Counted from the first letter of the stretch, positions 30,126 through 41,180 are shown. The stretch is DNA of 64,000 nt from Sphingomonas sp. KR3-1 (GCF_040049295.1 NZ_JBDZDQ010000001.1:1364001-1428000); one strand, 5' to 3'. Numbers and translations: made by a program. The notes: generated by a model from the letters alone, not told the origin.

Positions 30126-31793
30126 ATGGTGGGAGAGACGGGCATCTTCATTGGCGCGGGAGCCGGCGGTGCCGACCCGCAATCGCTGGTCCTGAAGCGC
30201 GCCAACCGGCACGGGCTGATCGCCGGCGCGACCGGCACCGGCAAGACGGTGACGATCCAGGGCATCATAGAGGGCCTGTCGAACGCCGGCGTCCCCTGCT
30301 TCGTCGCGGACGTGAAGGGCGACCTCAGCGGCCTCGCCATGGCCGGATCGCCGACCACCAAGACGCACGAGATCTTCGCCGCCCGCGCCGCCGAGATCGG
30401 CATGACCGGCTGGGCCTATGCCGACAGCCCGGTGCAGTTCTGGGACCTGTTCGGCGCGCAGGGCCATCCGATCCGCACGACCATCTCGGAGATGGGCCCG
30501 CTGCTCCTCGCCCGGCTGATGGACCTCAACGAAGTCCAGGAAGGCGTGCTCACCATCGCCTTCACCGTGGCGGACAAGGACGGGCTGCTGCTGCTCGACC
30601 TCGACGACCTGCAATCGATGCTCGCCCACTGCGCCGAGCGCGCGGACGAGCTCACCGCCACCTATGGCAACATCTCCAAGCAGTCGGTTGGCGCGATCCA
30701 GCGCGCGCTGCTCCAGCTGCGCAGCCAGGGCGGCGCCAGCTTCTTCGGCGAGCCGGCGCTGTCGATGACCGACTTCCTCGGCACCGACGACAAGGGCCGC
30801 GGCGTGGTCAACATCCTCGCCGCCGACAAGCTGATGGCGAGCCCCAAGCTCTACGCCACCTTCCTGCTCTGGCTGCTCTCCGCGCTGTTCGAATCGCTTC
30901 CCGAGGTCGGCGATCCCGACAAGCCCACGCTCGCCTTCTTCTTCGACGAGGCGCATCTGCTGTTCGACGATGCCCCCAAGGCCCTTCTGGACAAGATCGA
31001 GCAGGTCGTCCGCCTGATCCGCTCCAAGGGGGTCGGCGTCTATTTCATCACGCAGAACCCGATCGACGTGCCCGACAGCATTGCCGGCCAGCTCGGCAAC
31101 CGCGTCCAGCACGCGCTGCGCGCCTTCACCCCGCGCGACCAGCAGGCGGTGAAGGCCGCGGCGACCACCTTCCGCGCCAATCCGGACGTCGATGTCGAGA
31201 AGGCGATCACTGAATTGAAGGTCGGCGAGGCGCTGGTCTCGCTGCTCCAGGACGACGGGTCGCCGAGCCCGGTGCAGCGCACGCTGATCCGCCCGCCGGC
31301 CACCCGCGTCGGCCCGGTCACCCCGGCCGAGCGCGGCGTGCTGGTCCAGACCGATGCGATCGGCGCCAAGTACGACACGCTTGTCGACCGCGAATCGGCC
31401 GAGGAGCTGCTCGCCGCCAAGTCGGCCGAAGCCAGCGCCGCCGCTGCCGAGGCGCAGGCCAGGACCGAGGCCGACAAGGCCGCCGCCGCCCAGGCCAAGG
31501 AAGACGCCCGCCTCGCCAAGGAAGCCGAGCGCCAGCGCCTCGCCCAGCAGAAGGATGCCGACCGCCAGGCCCGGCTCGATGCCCAGGCGCAGAAGGCGGC
31601 CGAGCGCGAGGCGGCGAACAATCCGTGGAACCGCGCGATCACCTCCGCCACCCGCTCCGCCTCCTCGGCAGCGGGCCGCGCAGTGGCGAACGAAGTGTCG
31701 AAGGCGATCTTCGGCTCGTCGCGCGGCGCGGGCGCCGGGATCGTCGGCGGCCTCGTCCGAGGCGTGCTCGGCGGGTTGTTCAAGGGGCGGTGA
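30126..31793 (+). CDS. HerA-like helicase/ATPase, DUF853 type
   Basis: A 555-residue ATPase. The Walker A is GATGTGKT (residues 34-41), [15 protein letters not shown] follows, and the Walker B is [16 protein letters not shown]. The arginine-finger-like region [20 protein letters not shown] is typical of DUF853 (HerA/YjgR-like) proteins. Residues about 420-505 are an Ala/Glu/Lys/Gln-rich coiled coil, and the end is Gly-rich ([15 protein letters not shown]). The biological role of the family is unclear. It is read alone, 70 bases after htrA, and a hairpin-rich repeat follows. Confidence 0.88.
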   Translation: MVGETGIFIGAGAGGADPQSLVLKRANRHGLIAGATGTGKTVTIQGIIEGLSNAGVPCFVADVKGDLSGLAMAGSPTTKTHEIFAARAAEIGMTGWAYADSPVQFWDLFGAQGHPIRTTISEMGPLLLARLMDLNEVQEGVLTIAFTVADKDGLLLLDLDDLQSMLAHCAERADELTATYGNISKQSVGAIQRALLQLRSQGGASFFGEPALSMTDFLGTDDKGRGVVNILAADKLMASPKLYATFLLWLLSALFESLPEVGDPDKPTLAFFFDEAHLLFDDAPKALLDKIEQVVRLIRSKGVGVYFITQNPIDVPDSIAGQLGNRVQHALRAFTPRDQQAVKAAATTFRANPDVDVEKAITELKVGEALVSLLQDDGSPSPVQRTLIRPPATRVGPVTPAERGVLVQTDAIGAKYDTLVDRESAEELLAAKSAEASAAAAEAQARTEADKAAAAQAKEDARLAKEAERQRLAQQKDADRQARLDAQAQKAAEREAANNPWNRAITSATRSASSAAGRAVANEVSKAIFGSSRGAGAGIVGGLVRGVLGGLFKGR

Positions 31794-31798
31794 AGCGC

Positions 31799-31927
31799 TC
31801 CTTCTCCCGCTGGGAGAAGGAAGGGGCCCGCCGCCGAAGGCGGTGGGAAGGATGAGGGTGCGCACGCCTTAAGCTGATGAGCTCGTCGAAGGTCCGCCCT
31901 CACCCAACCCTCTCAAAGGGAGAGGGC
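31799..31927. repeat. Composite hairpin repeat between convergent genes
   Basis: Three hairpins stand in a row: CTTCTCCC GCT GGGAGAAG at about 31800-31818, CCCGCCGCC GAA GGCGGTGGG at about 31827-31847, and CCCTCTC AAAG GGAGAGGG at 31908-31926. GATGAGGGTG and CCCTCACCC complement each other too. This composite is familiar from sphingomonad intergenic regions and occupies almost the whole gap between two convergent genes. Confidence 0.65.
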
Positions 31928-32991
31928 TATTCGCTCTCCGCCACCACCGCCGGCGCCAGGAACTCGCGCCACAGCATCACCAGCACCGCCATCACCGCCG
32001 GCCCGATGAACAGCCCGAGCAGGCCGAGCGTCTCGACCCCGCCCAATATGCCGATCAGCACCCAGAGGAACGGCAGCTGCGTCGCCCCGCCGATCATCGC
32101 CGGGCGGATGAAATGGTCGGCTACGAAGATGATCGCGGTGCCGATCGCCACCACCACCACCGCGCCGGCCACCGATCCCTGAAGCAGCAGCAGCAGCGCG
32201 GCCAGCGCGAACACCACCGGCGCGCCGAACGGGATCATCGCCGCGATCGCCGTCGCGCCGCCGAGCAGCAGCGGGTGCGGCACGCCCGCGACCAGATAGA
32301 CCAGCGCCATCAGCGCGCCGACGCCGAGCCCGACCAGCACCAGCCCGTCGATCGTGCCGCGCACCGAGCGGATCGCCTGGGTGCCGACGCGCTCGCCGGT
32401 CGGGCCGAACAGCCGCAGCACCGCGCGGCGCCCCTGCTCGAGCAGCGCATCGCGGTCGCGCAGCACGAAGAACAGGGTTAGCAGCGTGAAGCCGAACACC
32501 ACCGCCCGGTGCGCGACATTGGCGCCGATCGTGCGCGAATGGGTCAGCCAGGCGCTGCCGCTCAGCAGGCGCAATTGTTCCGCGGCATCCTCGGGCCGGG
32601 CGAGATGCGTCTGCCACCAGCCGCGCACTGCGTCGGCGCCCATCGGCAGTCGCTCCACCCAGTCGGGCACCGGCACGCCCTGTGCCTGGGCGAGCGTGAT
32701 CCAGCTCGCAATGTCATGCGCCTCGCGCACCGCCTGGGTGATGCCGAAGGCGAGCGGCACCAGCACGATCAGCGCCGCCAGCGCAGTGATGATCAGCGGG
32801 ATGACGATCCGGTGCGGCCCGTTCAGCCACACGCGCAACCTGAGGTGCAGCGGATCGACGGCGATCGTCAGCACCACGGCCCAGAGCAGCGCCGGCACGA
32901 AGCCGTGCGCGATCCACAGGCCGATGAGCAGAAGTGCCGCGACCAGCGCGAGACGGGCGGCGCGCTGCGCGGTTTCGGTTTTGGTATCCAT
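31927..32991 (-). CDS. AI-2E-type permease
   Basis: A 354-residue membrane protein with about seven to eight hydrophobic helices, and the family pattern around PLHLRLRVWLNG, FFVLRDRDALLEQGRRAV and VFALAALLLLLQGS followed by PFLWVLIGILGGVETLGLLGL. The family name comes from TqsA, reported to export autoinducer-2, but most members have other or unknown substrates (for example sodium/proton exchange). The ATG at 32991 is chosen; the open frame extends to 33018 without a better start. It is convergent with the DUF853 gene across a repeat. Confidence 0.88.
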   Translation of the reverse strand: MDTKTETAQRAARLALVAALLLIGLWIAHGFVPALLWAVVLTIAVDPLHLRLRVWLNGPHRIVIPLIITALAALIVLVPLAFGITQAVREAHDIASWITLAQAQGVPVPDWVERLPMGADAVRGWWQTHLARPEDAAEQLRLLSGSAWLTHSRTIGANVAHRAVVFGFTLLTLFFVLRDRDALLEQGRRAVLRLFGPTGERVGTQAIRSVRGTIDGLVLVGLGVGALMALVYLVAGVPHPLLLGGATAIAAMIPFGAPVVFALAALLLLLQGSVAGAVVVVAIGTAIIFVADHFIRPAMIGGATQLPFLWVLIGILGGVETLGLLGLFIGPAVMAVLVMLWREFLAPAVVAESE

Positions 32992-33058
32992 CGCCGGAGC
33001 GTAGCAGCGCGCGCGCATCGCTCAACTTCTTCCAGCCGTCGTCCCCGCGAACTAGCGC

Positions 33059-33922
33059 TCAACCCGGCTTCAGGCTGTCATACACCGCCGCGACGAAGCG
33101 GTCCTCATCGCCTTCCATCCCTTCGCGCCAGGCCGCGGCCGGCTTGCTGGCGACAATCTGGTCGGCGCCTTGCCCGGCGGCGATGCCCTTCGCCACGGCG
33201 GCGCGCACGGCGGCGAGCATCGCGCGATACTTCGCCAGCGCTGCCTTGTCGCCGATCGGGCCATGCGCCGGCACCACCACGGTCTTGCGGTCGGCCCTGT
33301 CCAGCACCGTGCCGACTGCCGCGATCATCCCGTCGATGCTGCCGCCCGAGGCGCGGTCGATGAACGGCCAGATCCCGGCGAAATAGACGTCGCCCATGTG
33401 GACGACATCGGCGCGCTTCAACCAGACGATCGTGTCGCCGTCGGTATGCGCGGCGGGCGCGTGGCGCAGCGACACGGTCTCGCCGCCCAGCTTCACCTGA
33501 TAGCGCTCGTCATACACGATCGTCGGAAGCGCCGCCGCGCTGCCGGCCGGCACGGTGACCTTGTAGGCGGGCATGTATTGCGAAACGCTGCGCCGCACGC
33601 GGACCTTGCGCTGCGCGATCACCGTCGCGCCCTGCTTCGCCAGCGCCTCGTTCCCGCCGGCATGATCCATGTGCCAATGCGTGTCGATCACGGTGGTGAC
33701 CGGCGCCTTGCCGAGCTTCGCCACCGCCGCGACGATCTCCGGCGCGTCGCCCGGCCGCTCGGCATCGACGATCAGCGTGCCCCTGTCGCCCGGGACGATC
33801 AGCACGTTGCCGCTATGCCCCTCGAGCACCCAGGCCCCCGGCGCGACCTGGCGCAGCGGCGGCCCATCCGGATCGGATGCCGCGCCCGCCAGCAACAACC
33901 CTGCGATCAGCAAATATGCCAT
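33059..33922 (-). CDS. Exported metallo-beta-lactamase-fold hydrolase
   Basis: A 287-residue enzyme with a short hydrophobic signal (YLLIAGLLLAGAAS). The zinc-binding motif is DTHWHMDHAGGNEAL (HxHxDH), with further histidines at RHAPAAHTDGDTIV and VVPAHGPIGDK. It resembles the quinoprotein-relay/class B-like MBL hydrolases that are often exported and of unknown substrate; it is not evidently a resistance beta-lactamase. The gene is read alone, between the permease gene and the SRPBCC gene, all on the minus strand. Confidence 0.85.
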   Translation of the reverse strand: MAYLLIAGLLLAGAASDPDGPPLRQVAPGAWVLEGHSGNVLIVPGDRGTLIVDAERPGDAPEIVAAVAKLGKAPVTTVIDTHWHMDHAGGNEALAKQGATVIAQRKVRVRRSVSQYMPAYKVTVPAGSAAALPTIVYDERYQVKLGGETVSLRHAPAAHTDGDTIVWLKRADVVHMGDVYFAGIWPFIDRASGGSIDGMIAAVGTVLDRADRKTVVVPAHGPIGDKAALAKYRAMLAAVRAAVAKGIAAGQGADQIVASKPAAAWREGMEGDEDRFVAAVYDSLKPG

Positions 33923-33970
33923 GCGCCTCTCCCTGCATCATCCTGCAGAGACGATAGCGCGACCTTGCGT

Positions 33971-34399
33971 TCAGTCGAGCCCCGCGGCGACGTCCTCCAG
34001 CTTGGCGAGAAACTTCGCCCAGCCATAATTCGCGCCGTTGTAATTATTGTCGTTGGTGAAGCCGGTCTGCTCCATCCGCAGCCGCGTGCCGCTGCCCACC
34101 GGCTCGATCGTCAGCGTCACCACCGATTCGAAGCGCGGCATCGCCTCCTCGCCGCCGCCGGTGTTCCAGCTGTAGGAAAGCTGGCGGCCCGGCTCGATCT
34201 CCTGCACCTCGCAGTCGATCCGCCCGCTCCAGCCGGGATAGGCCTGGCTCTGCAGCGTGAAGCGGTGCCCATGCGCCAGGGCGAAGTCGTTGGGCATCAG
34301 CCATTCGGCGATCAGGTGCGGCTGGGTGAGCGCGCGCCACAGCTTGTCCGGCGCGTGCGGAAAGTCGCGCTCCATCACCAGCGTGCGCGTCTCGGTCAT
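33971..34399 (-). CDS. SRPBCC/AHSA1-family protein
   Basis: A 142-residue START-like protein of the AHSA1/YndB type: RDFPHAPDKLWRALTQPHL at the start, IEWLM-like AEWLMPNDFAL, SYSWNTGGGEEAMPRFES and the end NNYNGANYGWAKFLAKLED. Such proteins hold hydrophobic ligands in a helix-grip fold. It overlaps the ArsR-type repressor gene by four bases (ATGA), a widespread pair in which the repressor controls both genes. Confidence 0.9.
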   Translation of the reverse strand: MTETRTLVMERDFPHAPDKLWRALTQPHLIAEWLMPNDFALAHGHRFTLQSQAYPGWSGRIDCEVQEIEPGRQLSYSWNTGGGEEAMPRFESVVTLTIEPVGSGTRLRMEQTGFTNDNNYNGANYGWAKFLAKLEDVAAGLD

Positions 34400-34740
34400 T
34401 GGTCCATCCTCTTCAGCAGGTCCTCAAGCCGGTCGAAGCTACCGGCCCATAAATTCTCGTGCAGCCGCATCCAGTCGAGCAGCGGCGCCAGCCCCTTGGG
34501 GTTGGCGCGGTAATGCGTCTCGCGGCCCTGCGGCCGGTCGAGCACCAGCCCCGCGCCGCGCAGCACCGCGAGATGCTTCGAGACTGCCGGCTGCGAGATC
34601 CCCGCCCCGTCGGTCAGCGCGCGCACGGTCAGCTCGCCGCGCGCCAGCCGCTCGAACAGCGCGCGGCGCGTCGGGTCGCCCAGCGCGCGGAACAGCGAAT
34701 CGGCGGTGGCGAGGGCGGCAGGCTGCATGGGCTTATTCAT
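34396..34740 (-). CDS. ArsR-family transcriptional repressor
   Basis: A 114-residue winged-helix regulator: SLFRALGDPTRRALFERLA, then the recognition helix GISQPAVSKHLAVLR. No metal-binding cysteine pair (CxC) is visible, so it belongs to the SRPBCC-linked group rather than to arsenic or metal sensors. The ATG at 34740 lies inside the palindrome at 34739-34754; the in-frame ATG at 34728 (MQPAALATADSL) may be the real start. It should repress its own two-gene operon. Confidence 0.88.
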   Translation of the reverse strand: MNKPMQPAALATADSLFRALGDPTRRALFERLARGELTVRALTDGAGISQPAVSKHLAVLRGAGLVLDRPQGRETHYRANPKGLAPLLDWMRLHENLWAGSFDRLEDLLKRMDQ

Positions 34741-34754
34741 AACCCAATGGTTAT
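34739..34754. promoter_or_regulatory. Probable ArsR operator
   Basis: A perfect palindrome ATAACC CAAT GGTTAT sits at the start of the arsR gene, with TTATTCA repeated on both sides (34733-34739 and 34751-34757). The sequence resembles the dyads seen before other ArsR/SRPBCC pairs. It overlaps the annotated ATG at 34740. Confidence 0.6.
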
Positions 34755-34816
34755 TCAAAGCAACCGGCATGCAAAAAACGCTGTCCTACACGGCGCCGCG
34801 ATGTCAGGCTCAAGCG

Positions 34817-34927
34817 ATGACCAACCCATTCCTTACCAAGCTCGCCGCCCTGCCGGGCTCCTCGCGCGCGGGCGCACGCACGCGCGTGAATGTCGCGGCC
34901 TTTGTGACTTTCCGCGCGGGGAACTGA
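34817..34927 (+). CDS. Possible small leader ORF before the OPT gene
   Basis: An open frame of 36 codons (starting MTNPFLTKLAALPGSSRAG) begins at the ATG at 34817 and stops four bases before the OPT transporter ATG. It is rich in Ala and Arg. I do not recognise it; there is no clear ribosome site. It could be a leader or merely chance in GC-rich DNA. Confidence 0.25.
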   Translation: MTNPFLTKLAALPGSSRAGARTRVNVAAFVTFRAGN

Positions 34928-34931
34928 GCCG

Positions 34932-36971
<2,040 letters not shown>

Positions 36972-36998
36972 GGCCGTCGAGGCGGGGGAGACCCCGCC

Positions 36999-38285
36999 TC
37001 AGCGCATCTGGGCGAGCAGCGAGCCGATCGGCACGAAACCGAATGCGACCGAGCTGTCCGCCACGCCGTACGGGATGAACAGCTTGTCGCCATGCTTGAT
37101 GGCGCCGCAGGTGTAGACGACGTTGGGAACATATCCCTCGCGGTCCTGGTCGGCGGCGGCGAGCAGCGGCTCGGCCGAGCGGGCGAGGACCTTGGAGGGA
37201 TCGTTCTTGTCGAGCAGCGCGGCGCCGATCGAATATTTGCGCATCGCGCCGACGCCGTGGGTGAGCATCAGCCAGCCCTCGTCGAGCTCGATCGGCGGGC
37301 CGCAATTGCCCATCTGGACGAGCTCCCAGGGGAATTTCGGCTTGATCAGCAGCTCGCCGCCTTCCCAGCGGGTGATGTCGTCGGAGCTGTGGAGGAAGAT
37401 GTTCTCGCCGTCCTGCCGGCCGAGCATCATGTACTTGCCGTTCACGGTGCGCGGGAACAGTGCCATGCCCTTGTTACGGCTCGCGCCGCCCGACATCGGC
37501 ACCAGGTCGAAGCTGCGCCAGTCGCGGGTGCGCAGCAGCTCGGACTGGATCTGCGAGCCGTTATAGGCGGTGTAGGTGCCGATCCACTCTTCCTGCCCGT
37601 CCTCGTGGCGGAAATGGGTGATGCGCAGATCCTCGAGGCCGTTGGACTGGGCCTTGGTGATCGGGAAGATGACGGTGCCGGACAGCGTGGAGTCGCGGTG
37701 GCGATAGACGGTCACAGGACCCTCGGGCACATGCTCCTCGTCTTCCTCGCGGGCATCCGCGGCGGTGGCGAAGGGCGGCTCGGGGGCGAGCGTCAGCTCG
37801 TTGTGCTCGGTGATGATGCCTTCGCGGAAGGCGACCGAGGAGATGTGCCCCTCGCCGACGGCGCGCAGGCTCATCAGGATGCGGAGCGATCCGGGCGGCA
37901 TGCCGGTCTGGTCGTAGTGCGGCACGGCGCTGGGGTTCATCAGCGCGGCGGCGGCATAGCTGTACTCATGGCAGAAATAGGCGCCGATCAGCTGGCGCTT
38001 CTCGTCGCCGATCTCGCTGCCGTCGAGCCCGAGCATGCCCTCGATCTCGTCATAGCGCGTCATGAAAACGCGGCGGGTCTGCCAGTGGCGCGCCTCGAAG
38101 TCCTTGAGGACGATCTCCAGCTGCTGGCGCGCCTCGCCCGGCGACATGGCGAGCACTTCGGTCACCAGCCGCTCGCTGCGGCTCGGTCCCGACCCGTTCG
38201 ATGCCCAGGCGATATGGAAAGGCCGCACCACGACGCGCGAAGGATCCGCGCGCAGCCGCAACTCATGATTGAAAAGTTCGAGCAT
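36999..38285 (-). CDS. GH130-family glycosidase/phosphorylase
   Basis: A 428-residue protein of glycoside hydrolase family 130, whose known members cleave mannosides, mostly by phosphorolysis. It starts with MLELFNHELRLRADPSRVV and contains the five-bladed-propeller segments VAFREGIITEHNEL, YTAYNGSQIQSELL, KGMALFPRTVNGKYMMLGR and the ending YVPNVVYTCGAIKHGDKLFIPYG. The ATG at 38285 is preferred because it opens directly on the family pattern; an ATG at 38300 adds five residues. It lies 39 bases after the two-domain glycosyltransferase gene, so the two form an operon. Confidence 0.86.
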   Translation of the reverse strand: MLELFNHELRLRADPSRVVVRPFHIAWASNGSGPSRSERLVTEVLAMSPGEARQQLEIVLKDFEARHWQTRRVFMTRYDEIEGMLGLDGSEIGDEKRQLIGAYFCHEYSYAAAALMNPSAVPHYDQTGMPPGSLRILMSLRAVGEGHISSVAFREGIITEHNELTLAPEPPFATAADAREEDEEHVPEGPVTVYRHRDSTLSGTVIFPITKAQSNGLEDLRITHFRHEDGQEEWIGTYTAYNGSQIQSELLRTRDWRSFDLVPMSGGASRNKGMALFPRTVNGKYMMLGRQDGENIFLHSSDDITRWEGGELLIKPKFPWELVQMGNCGPPIELDEGWLMLTHGVGAMRKYSIGAALLDKNDPSKVLARSAEPLLAAADQDREGYVPNVVYTCGAIKHGDKLFIPYGVADSSVAFGFVPIGSLLAQMR

Positions 38286-38324
38286 TCGGCTCCCAGCCAT
38301 TGTCCCCGCGCCGGGCGAAAGTCG

Positions 38325-40586
38325 TTACGCCACTGCGGCTCGAATGGGTGTTGCCACGTTTCCGGTTGCTTTTGAAAGAGCCGAAATCGCGCAATTGGCG
38401 AGCTGGAGCGCCAAAATCGACTCCGCGCCCTGGTTGCGGTTGAGCCCATGGGGCATCAGCCCGTCGAAACAGCCGCCATCCTGCGGGCTTGCGAGCGGCA
38501 GATCGAGATCGTTCACGCCAAGGTACCAGCGATAGGCGCGCAGCGCTTCCTCGTTCCAGCGCTCGTCGCCGGTCGCTTCCCAAGCCGCGACACAGGCTTC
38601 CACCGTCGCCTGCGCCTCGAGCGGCTGCTGGTCGAACTGGAGCGGCGGCGCAAATTCGCGGCCGAAGCTCTCCGAACCGACGGCGCGGAACCGCCCCTCG
38701 GGCGAGGTCTGCTGCGCGACGATCCATTCGAGCGTCTCGAGCCCGACGCTGGTGAACTCGCTCCGCCCCAGCGCAGTGCCGGCCCGCAGCAGCGCCTCGG
38801 GCAACCGGGCATTGTCATAGGCCAGCACGATCTCGAACCAGCTCCATTCGGGCCGGCGATTGCTGTCGAGCAGCTCGATCAGCTCGGCGCCGAAGCGCGA
38901 GAGGATCTCGACGCTGAGCGGATGGCCGGGATGTGCATCGAGCATCGCCGCCGCGCCCAGCATCGCAAAGGCGCGGGCACGCGGCGATCCGAGCTCGAGC
39001 GCGATCGAAGCAGTGGAGTCGAACAGCGCCGAGGCCCAGTCGCGGTGCTTGAGCGCCTTGGCGTCGCGCGCAGTGACGCCCAGCGCCCAGAGAGCGCGGC
39101 CGTTCGAATCTTCCGAGCCGACATCCTCGCACCAGGTCCGGTCGAAATTCATGAAGTTGCGGAAGCGCCGGACATCGGGATTCCAAGCATATTGGACGAA
39201 GGCGGCGTAGATGCTCGTCCACTTGTCCCGCAGCATTTCGTCGATCTCCTCGATCTTCGACATCAGGATCAGCGCCCGGGCATTGTCGTCGATGCAATAG
39301 CCGTGGCGCCGATCGGGCACCGAGAAGATCGAGTGCTGCAGCATCCCGGTCGCATCGCTCATCCGCTCAACCGCGGCGATGTTGGGCTTGAGCGCCGACA
39401 GCTCCTTCGCCGGACGGGCGAAGCGGCGCGGCTTGGCGGCAATGATGCCGGCCAGCTGGCTCATCGCGGTTTCGGCAAGGCGCGGCCACAGCATCGTGCG
39501 GCCACGGGCATAGGCACGCTTCGCGAGCGCGGTGCGCGCATCCTTGTCGGCGAGCAGCCGCGAGATCTCGCGGGCAAAGGCGCCGCTGTCGTTGAACGGC
39601 ACCAGCACGCCGTGATCCTCGGCGAGGATCTCGGTCGCGTGGACATAGGGGGTCGAGACCACCGGCTTGCCCACGGCCACAGCATAGGAAAGCGTGCCGG
39701 AGGTGATCTGCGCAGGATTGGGATAGGGCGTCGCATAGACGTCCGCCGCCTGGAGATAGTCGAGCAGTTCATCCTGCTCGACGAATCCATCGACGAACGC
39801 GACATGCTCGGCCACGCCGAGCGCAGCGGTCTGCGCCTTCAGCCGGTCGCGATAGGCTTCGCCCTCATGCGCGACGAGATTGGGGTGAGTCGCGCCCAAG
39901 ATCACATAGAGTGCATCGGGCCGCGCCGCGGCGATCGCCGGCATCGCTTCGATCACCGTCTCGATGCCCTTGCTCGGCGCGAGCAGGCCGAAGGTGAGGA
40001 TCACTTCGCGGCCCTGCCAGCCGAAGCGCGCCTTGAAGTCCGCGGGATCGGCGAAGGGCCGGTCGGGCACGCCGTGCGGGATCATGACGATCTTCTTGTC
40101 GTCGGCACCATGGACGCGCTTCAGGATCTCGCGGCCCTTCTCGGCCATCACGATCACCCGCGACGCACGGCGCAGCAGCGCCTCCATCACCCGGCGCTGA
40201 TCGGCATTGGGGTTCTCGAGCACGGTGTGCAGCGTCGCGGTGACCGGGATCGTGATCCGGTCGAGCAGCGCGATCAGATATTCGCCGGCGGGGCCGCCAT
40301 AAATGCCGTACTCGTGCTGGATCCACAGCGCCTGGGCACCCGATGCCTCGATCTGGCGCGCGGTGTCGAGATAGGCGGCGCGGTCCTGCTCGGGGATCGC
40401 GCGCGTGACTGCCTCGGGATAATCATAGCGACCGGGATGGTCGTCCATCGCATAGACGTCGACCTTGAGATCCGGGAAGCGCTGCTTGAGCGCGGTATAG
40501 GTGTCGGTCGTGTAGGTGGCGAGGCCGCACTTGCGCGGCAGGAAGTTACCGATCAGCGCTATGTGGTGGACGTTCGGGGCTTTCAT
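38325..40586 (-). CDS. Two-domain glycosyltransferase (GT4 plus helical domain)
   Basis: A 753-residue soluble protein. Residues about 1-385 are a GT-B fold of the GT4 type: IGNFLPRKCGLATYTTDT, WIQHEYGIYGG, VIVMAEKGREIL, ILTFGLLAPSKGIETVIEA and YATPYPNPAQITSGTLSYAV. Residues about 400-750 form a helical toroid-like region (SIFSVPDRRHGYCIDDNARAL, NFMNFDRTWCEDVGSEDSNG, WSWFEIVLAYDNARLPEALL) resembling glycosidase-type alpha-barrels. The fusion with a GH130 enzyme downstream suggests synthesis and turnover of a mannoside. The ATG at 40586 is used; the 147-base gap upstream carries a perfect palindrome. Confidence 0.85.
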   Translation of the reverse strand: MKAPNVHHIALIGNFLPRKCGLATYTTDTYTALKQRFPDLKVDVYAMDDHPGRYDYPEAVTRAIPEQDRAAYLDTARQIEASGAQALWIQHEYGIYGGPAGEYLIALLDRITIPVTATLHTVLENPNADQRRVMEALLRRASRVIVMAEKGREILKRVHGADDKKIVMIPHGVPDRPFADPADFKARFGWQGREVILTFGLLAPSKGIETVIEAMPAIAAARPDALYVILGATHPNLVAHEGEAYRDRLKAQTAALGVAEHVAFVDGFVEQDELLDYLQAADVYATPYPNPAQITSGTLSYAVAVGKPVVSTPYVHATEILAEDHGVLVPFNDSGAFAREISRLLADKDARTALAKRAYARGRTMLWPRLAETAMSQLAGIIAAKPRRFARPAKELSALKPNIAAVERMSDATGMLQHSIFSVPDRRHGYCIDDNARALILMSKIEEIDEMLRDKWTSIYAAFVQYAWNPDVRRFRNFMNFDRTWCEDVGSEDSNGRALWALGVTARDAKALKHRDWASALFDSTASIALELGSPRARAFAMLGAAAMLDAHPGHPLSVEILSRFGAELIELLDSNRRPEWSWFEIVLAYDNARLPEALLRAGTALGRSEFTSVGLETLEWIVAQQTSPEGRFRAVGSESFGREFAPPLQFDQQPLEAQATVEACVAAWEATGDERWNEEALRAYRWYLGVNDLDLPLASPQDGGCFDGLMPHGLNRNQGAESILALQLANCAISALSKATGNVATPIRAAVA

Positions 40587-40678
40587 TGCGCCGATCTTTC
40601 CTTTCGCTGCCGCAAAAACTATTTTGCGTAGGGTTATTCCGTTCGCCTCTCCAAACTCCCTGATTTCAATAAGGTTTC

Positions 40679-40701
40679 ATCATGCTGCAACACAGCATGA
40701 T
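40679..40701. promoter_or_regulatory. Perfect 9-bp-arm palindrome between queF and glycosyltransferase gene
   Basis: ATCATGCTG and CAGCATGAT frame a 5-base spacer CAACA. It lies 93 bases before the glycosyltransferase start and 33 bases after the queF stop (both genes on the minus strand). No T-tract follows in the direction of queF transcription, so it is more likely an operator than a terminator, but either is possible. Confidence 0.45.
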
Positions 40702-40733
40702 ACGACTCGGACGAGCCGTTGTAAATCTGGCGT

Positions 40734-41180
40734 TCAGCCGCGGCCGCGATAGCCGGCAACGCCCTGATCGGGTACCCAGACACCTTCCGGCGGCGCACCA
40801 GACTGCCAGAAGACGTCGATCGGGATGCCGCCGCGCGGATACCAATAGCCACCGATCCGGAGCCATTCGGGCTGCATCTCGTCGAACAGCCGCTGGCCGA
40901 TGCCTACCGTGCAGTCCTCGTGGAAGGCGCCGTGGTTGCGAAAGCTGCCCAGGAACAGCTTCAGCGACTTGGACTCGACGATCGTGTCGCCCGGCACATA
41001 GTCGATCACCAGATGCGCGAAATCCGGCTGGCCGGTGATCGGGCAGAGCGAGGTGAACTCGGGTGCGGCGAAGCGGATGAGGTAGCGCGTGCCCTTGCGG
41101 GGATTGGGCACATAGTCGAGCTCGGCCTCTTCCGGGGTAGCGGGAAGGGTCGAGGCTTTTCCGAGGTGTTTGGCGTCCAT
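40734..41180 (-). CDS. queF: NADPH-dependent preQ0 reductase QueF
   Basis: A 148-residue enzyme of the short (unimodular) QueF class, reducing 7-cyano-7-deazaguanine to preQ1 for queuosine in tRNA. The catalytic cysteine is in [15 protein letters not shown] (C46) with the Asp at 53, and the NADPH/substrate motif [20 protein letters not shown] is complete. The ATG at 41180 gives [10 protein letters not shown]; one codon set further upstream (41189) is an alternative. It is divergent from sseA with 97 bases between. Other queuosine genes are not in the window. Confidence 0.95.
   Translation of the reverse strand: MDAKHLGKASTLPATPEEAELDYVPNPRKGTRYLIRFAAPEFTSLCPITGQPDFAHLVIDYVPGDTIVESKSLKLFLGSFRNHGAFHEDCTVGIGQRLFDEMQPEWLRIGGYWYPRGGIPIDVFWQSGAPPEGVWVPDQGVAGYRGRG

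Noticed and set aside
40600..40660. A general-stress (GGAAC-N16-CGTT) promoter before the glycosyltransferase gene.
   Set aside because: On the minus strand there is GGAAT and GTTT at about the right spacing, but both boxes have mismatches.
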